Shown here: one piece after another, positions 14,158 to 16,259 of the stretch
How the letters are laid out: every line of letters starts with the position of its first letter
How positions within the stretch are numbered: the first letter of the stretch is position 1
Source of the DNA: JBOGWA01 sp050693155
Lineage (GTDB): Bacteria > Actinomycetota > UBA4738 > CALAEC01
Length of the DNA: 16,259 nucleotides
Direction: 5' to 3'
Assembly: GCA_050693155.1 (NCBI GenBank)
Contig: JBOGWA010000111.1
Location: forward strand, 1-16,259
Program-made: the position numbers and the translations under genes
Notes under the pieces: generated by a model
Seen by the model: only the letters and a program-made list of their open reading frames with translations
What the model was told of the DNA's origin: nothing
The model's database searches: none

Positions 14158-15005
14158 ACGTCGGTTTCGTCGTCCACGGCGGCCGCGCGGACGCGGTCCG
14201 CGCGGCATCGGAGCTCATCTCCCGCTGCGCGGAACGAGGGATGCGCACCCGGTCGCTGGGAGAGAAGGAGGTCGGCGCCGACGAGCAGCGTGACGAATCG
14301 TCGTTTCCGGAGGGGCTCGACCTGGTCGTGTCGGTCGGAGGAGACGGGACGCTCCTTCGCGCGGCGCTCCTCGCGAGTCGGGCCGACGCCCCGCTCCTTG
14401 GTGTGAAGGTCGGACGGTTCGGATTTCTCACCGAGCTGGAGCCCGGCGAAGCGCCCGAAGCGCTGGACGCTTGGATGGCGGGAGACCTCGAGGAGGACGA
14501 GCGGATGGCGCTCGTTGCCGAGGCGGAGGGCGCCGATTGGGATCAACCACAGTGGGCGATGAACGAGGTGATCGTCGAGAAGCGCGCTCGCCACCGGGTC
14601 ATCACCCTGGCCGCACATGTCGGCGAGAACTACGTGACGACGTTCTCGGCGGACGGTGTGATCGTTGCGACGCCGACGGGGTCGACGGCCTATTCGTTCT
14701 CGGCCCGTGGGCCCATTCTCTCACCGGAAGCGCAGTGCCTGATCTTGACTCCCGTGTCTCCGCATATGGTCTTCGACCGAGCGCTCGTGCTCGGAAGCCA
14801 CGAGCGCGTGACTCTCGAAGTGCAGGGTGAGGAGCCGGGGTTGCTCTCGGCGGACGGGCGCCTCGGTCTGGACATCCCGGTCGGGGCACGGGTGACCATC
14901 CAGAGGGCGGAGCGAGGCGCCCGTCTGCTCCGACGCAAGGATCGCGATTCCTTCTACTCTCGCCTGAGGCGCAAGTTCGACCTCCCCGGTCGACAGGAGC
15001 AGTAG
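14154..15005 (+). CDS. nadK: NAD kinase
   Basis: Phosphorylates NAD to NADP in the cytoplasm; 283 residues, normal for the family. Diagnostic motifs: 'VVSVGGDGTLLRAA' (GGDGT at 62-66), 'LLGVKVGRFGFLTEL' (GVNLGxLGFLTE in most members), 'AMNEVIVEK' (the NE at 137-138 binds NAD), 'FSADGVIVATPTGSTAYSFSARGP' split as ADG (167-169) and TPTGSTAY (173-180), and the late 'VSPHMVFDRALVL' strand. The start is GTG at 14154, overlapping the tlyA stop in GTGA; the Shine-Dalgarno is weak, so coupling to tlyA is likely. tlyA followed by nadK is a conserved actinobacterial order, normally continued by recN, which is not here. Confidence 0.96.
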   Translation: MNVGFVVHGGRADAVRAASELISRCAERGMRTRSLGEKEVGADEQRDESSFPEGLDLVVSVGGDGTLLRAALLASRADAPLLGVKVGRFGFLTELEPGEAPEALDAWMAGDLEEDERMALVAEAEGADWDQPQWAMNEVIVEKRARHRVITLAAHVGENYVTTFSADGVIVATPTGSTAYSFSARGPILSPEAQCLILTPVSPHMVFDRALVLGSHERVTLEVQGEEPGLLSADGRLGLDIPVGARVTIQRAERGARLLRRKDRDSFYSRLRRKFDLPGRQEQ

Positions 15006-15007
15006 AG

Positions 15008-16132
15008 GTGGCGAAGTCGACGTCTAGGAGCAGGAAGGCCCCTTCGAGAAGACCCAGTCGGAGTGCTTCCCCACCGGCTCCTGACCCGGCTCCGGCCCGG
15101 TCCGACGGATGGCCCCCGGTGTCCTATTGGATGCGAGTCACGGCGGGCGTGATCATCGTCATCGTTCTCGCTCGGGCCATCGAGGCGATCGGGAACATCA
15201 TCATCCTCCTGCTCGTCTCGTTCGTGCTCGCCGTCGGGTTTCAGCCCGCAGTCACATGGCTCGAGCAGCGGGGCGTCAAACGAGGATGGGCGGTCGCCAT
15301 CATCTTCGCGACGGGGTTTTTCGTCGTCGCCGCGTTTCTCGGCCTCGTGGTTCCCATCATCGTGCGGGAGGTGTCGAACCTGGTGGAGGAGGCTCCCAAC
15401 TATCTGCGCGAAGCCCAGGCGGGGAGCGGCTTCATCGGCAACCTGAATGAGCGGTTCGACCTCGAGGCGAAGCTTCGAGATCTGAGCCAGGAACTCCCGA
15501 CCACGGCGCTGTCGCTCATCCGAAGCTTCACCGCGTTCCTGTTCAACACGGTTACGGTCGTTATCCTCACGCTCTACTTCACCGCGGCAATGCCTCAGCT
15601 CCGCGCGGGCGTCGCACGGCTTTTGCACTGGGAGGACCGGAGGGACTTTCTCGAGATCCTCGACGAATCGACGCAGCGGGTCGGGGGCTATGTGCTGGGA
15701 AACATTGCCGTGAGCGCGATCGCGGGGATCCTTTCGTTTCTCGTCCTGGTCGTGGTCGGAGTTCCGTTTGCAGCGGCCCTTGCCTTCTGGGTCGCTCTCA
15801 CGGACCTCGTCCCCACGATCGGCGCGATTCTGGGGGCCGCGGCCGCCGCGCTGGTGGCTGCGTTCACCGGCGTCACCGAGCTGATCATCACGGCCGCCTA
15901 CTTCCTCATGTATCAGCAAGTGGAGAACTATCTCATCGCCCCGAGGATCATGAAGCGAGCGATCGATATGTCGGCCGCGGTCGTGATCGTCGCCGTTCTG
16001 ATCGGAGCAAGTCTCGCAGGCGTGGTCGGCGCACTGCTCGCCCTCCCGGTCGCGGCGGTCATCAAGATCGTGGTCCGAGAGCTCTACCTCGAGCCCCGCA
16101 TCGAGGTCGTCAAGGCCTCGGAGAAGAAGTAG
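15008..16132 (+). CDS. AI-2E family transporter (PerM/YdiK-like)
   Basis: A polytopic membrane protein of the AI-2E transporter family (PF01594 type), 374 residues. The N-terminal 35 residues are a basic, Ser/Pro-rich cytoplasmic tail. About eight TM helices follow, with paired helices at 43-80 and 94-120, a soluble segment at about 121-170, and a C-terminal bundle. Family motifs: 'FVLAVGFQPAVTWLEQRGVKR', 'FWVALTDLVPTIGAILG' (260-276), and 'QQVENYLIAPRIM' (303-315). Some members export autoinducer-2 or act as ion antiporters; most are uncharacterised and the substrate here is unknown. The start is GTG at 15008, two bases after the nadK stop, with AGGAG eight bases upstream inside nadK, so it is probably cotranscribed with tlyA-nadK. 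It takes the place recN often occupies. Confidence 0.93.
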   Translation: MAKSTSRSRKAPSRRPSRSASPPAPDPAPARSDGWPPVSYWMRVTAGVIIVIVLARAIEAIGNIIILLLVSFVLAVGFQPAVTWLEQRGVKRGWAVAIIFATGFFVVAAFLGLVVPIIVREVSNLVEEAPNYLREAQAGSGFIGNLNERFDLEAKLRDLSQELPTTALSLIRSFTAFLFNTVTVVILTLYFTAAMPQLRAGVARLLHWEDRRDFLEILDESTQRVGGYVLGNIAVSAIAGILSFLVLVVVGVPFAAALAFWVALTDLVPTIGAILGAAAAALVAAFTGVTELIITAAYFLMYQQVENYLIAPRIMKRAIDMSAAVVIVAVLIGASLAGVVGALLALPVAAVIKIVVRELYLEPRIEVVKASEKK

Positions 16133-16167
16133 GAAGGCTCGGGGGCGGAAGCACCCCCGAGCCTTCC
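16132..16167. terminator. 14-bp hairpin, likely bidirectional terminator
   Basis: GGAAGGCTCGGGGG (16132-16145) pairs perfectly with CCCCCGAGCCTTCC (16154-16167) across an 8-base loop, starting at the last base of the AI-2E gene stop. It lies between convergent genes and could serve both. No long U-run follows on the plus strand, only a short TTT at 16175-16177, so a U-poor terminator as often seen in high-GC actinobacteria is assumed. Confidence 0.75.
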
Positions 16168-16187
16168 CGGTGCGTTTCGGCGCTCGG

Positions 16188-16259
16188 TTAGAACATCTCC
16201 GGGAACTGCCCGACGATCGTCGCCGCGAGTGGGTCGCCGATCATCGGCATGTGTCCGGC
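16188..16259 (-). CDS. C-terminal fragment of a protein, possibly an alpha/beta hydrolase
   Basis: The last 23 codons of a minus-strand gene that continues past the right edge, ending in TAA. The fragment contains 'GHMPMIGDP' and ends 'GQFPEMF'. A 'GHxPxxxDP' followed by about a dozen residues to the end resembles the catalytic-His tail of alpha/beta hydrolases ('GHMPMIEDPE...'), but the piece is too short to be sure. Its open frame through to the window edge, plus the terminator hairpin just downstream, support a real gene. Confidence 0.45.
   Translation of the reverse strand, partial: AGHMPMIGDPLAATIVGQFPEMF

Noticed and set aside
14954..15919. A 321-codon minus-strand frame opposite the AI-2E gene
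   Set aside because: It is highly charged with no family motif. The opposite strand encodes a well-defined membrane protein with family motifs.

Overview
The window is GC-rich, densely packed chromosomal DNA with many GTG and TTG starts, 4-base start/stop overlaps (ATGA, GTGA, TTGA) and at least two starts sitting directly behind a TANNNT -10 box, as in leaderless mRNAs. Together with the order TPR protein - HAD/GNAT phosphatase - tlyA - NAD kinase, which parallels the Rv1691-Rv1695 neighbourhood of mycobacteria, this points to an actinobacterium (Actinomycetota), probably uncultured. I cannot place it further. No tRNA, rRNA, CRISPR array, IS element or phage gene was recognised.

Left edge (1-909, + strand): a short SSB-like OB-fold protein and a small two-helix membrane protein with a His-Cys-Cys-Cys zinc-ribbon-like domain. 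Centre-left (941-8544, - strand): one long operon for a branched-chain-amino-acid-type (HAAT/Liv) ABC importer. In transcription order it encodes a signal-peptide, single-TM surface protein with a DNRLRE-like ectodomain, two ~90% identical lipoprotein solute receptors in tandem, permeases LivH and LivM, and ATPases LivG and LivF. The promoter region ahead of it carries an inverted repeat overlapping a possible -10 box. A hairpin lies between the receptors and the permeases.

Centre (8679-11476): a DUF1015 protein on the - strand, divergent from a TPR protein and a HAD-IIA phosphatase/GNAT fusion on the + strand. The fusion gene is broken by one in-frame TAA just after the catalytic DxD motif. 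Right (11473-16132): a rhomboid protease and an alpha/beta hydrolase on the - strand, then + strand tlyA - nadK - AI-2E-family exporter. The TlyA here lacks nearly all of its N-terminal S4 RNA-binding domain. A strong 14-bp hairpin ends this run, and the C-terminus of a - strand gene enters from the right edge.

The most noteworthy items are the interrupted HAD/GNAT gene, the S4-less TlyA, and the Liv operon led by a membrane-anchored ectodomain protein with duplicated receptors. No wholly new defence or mobile system is apparent.
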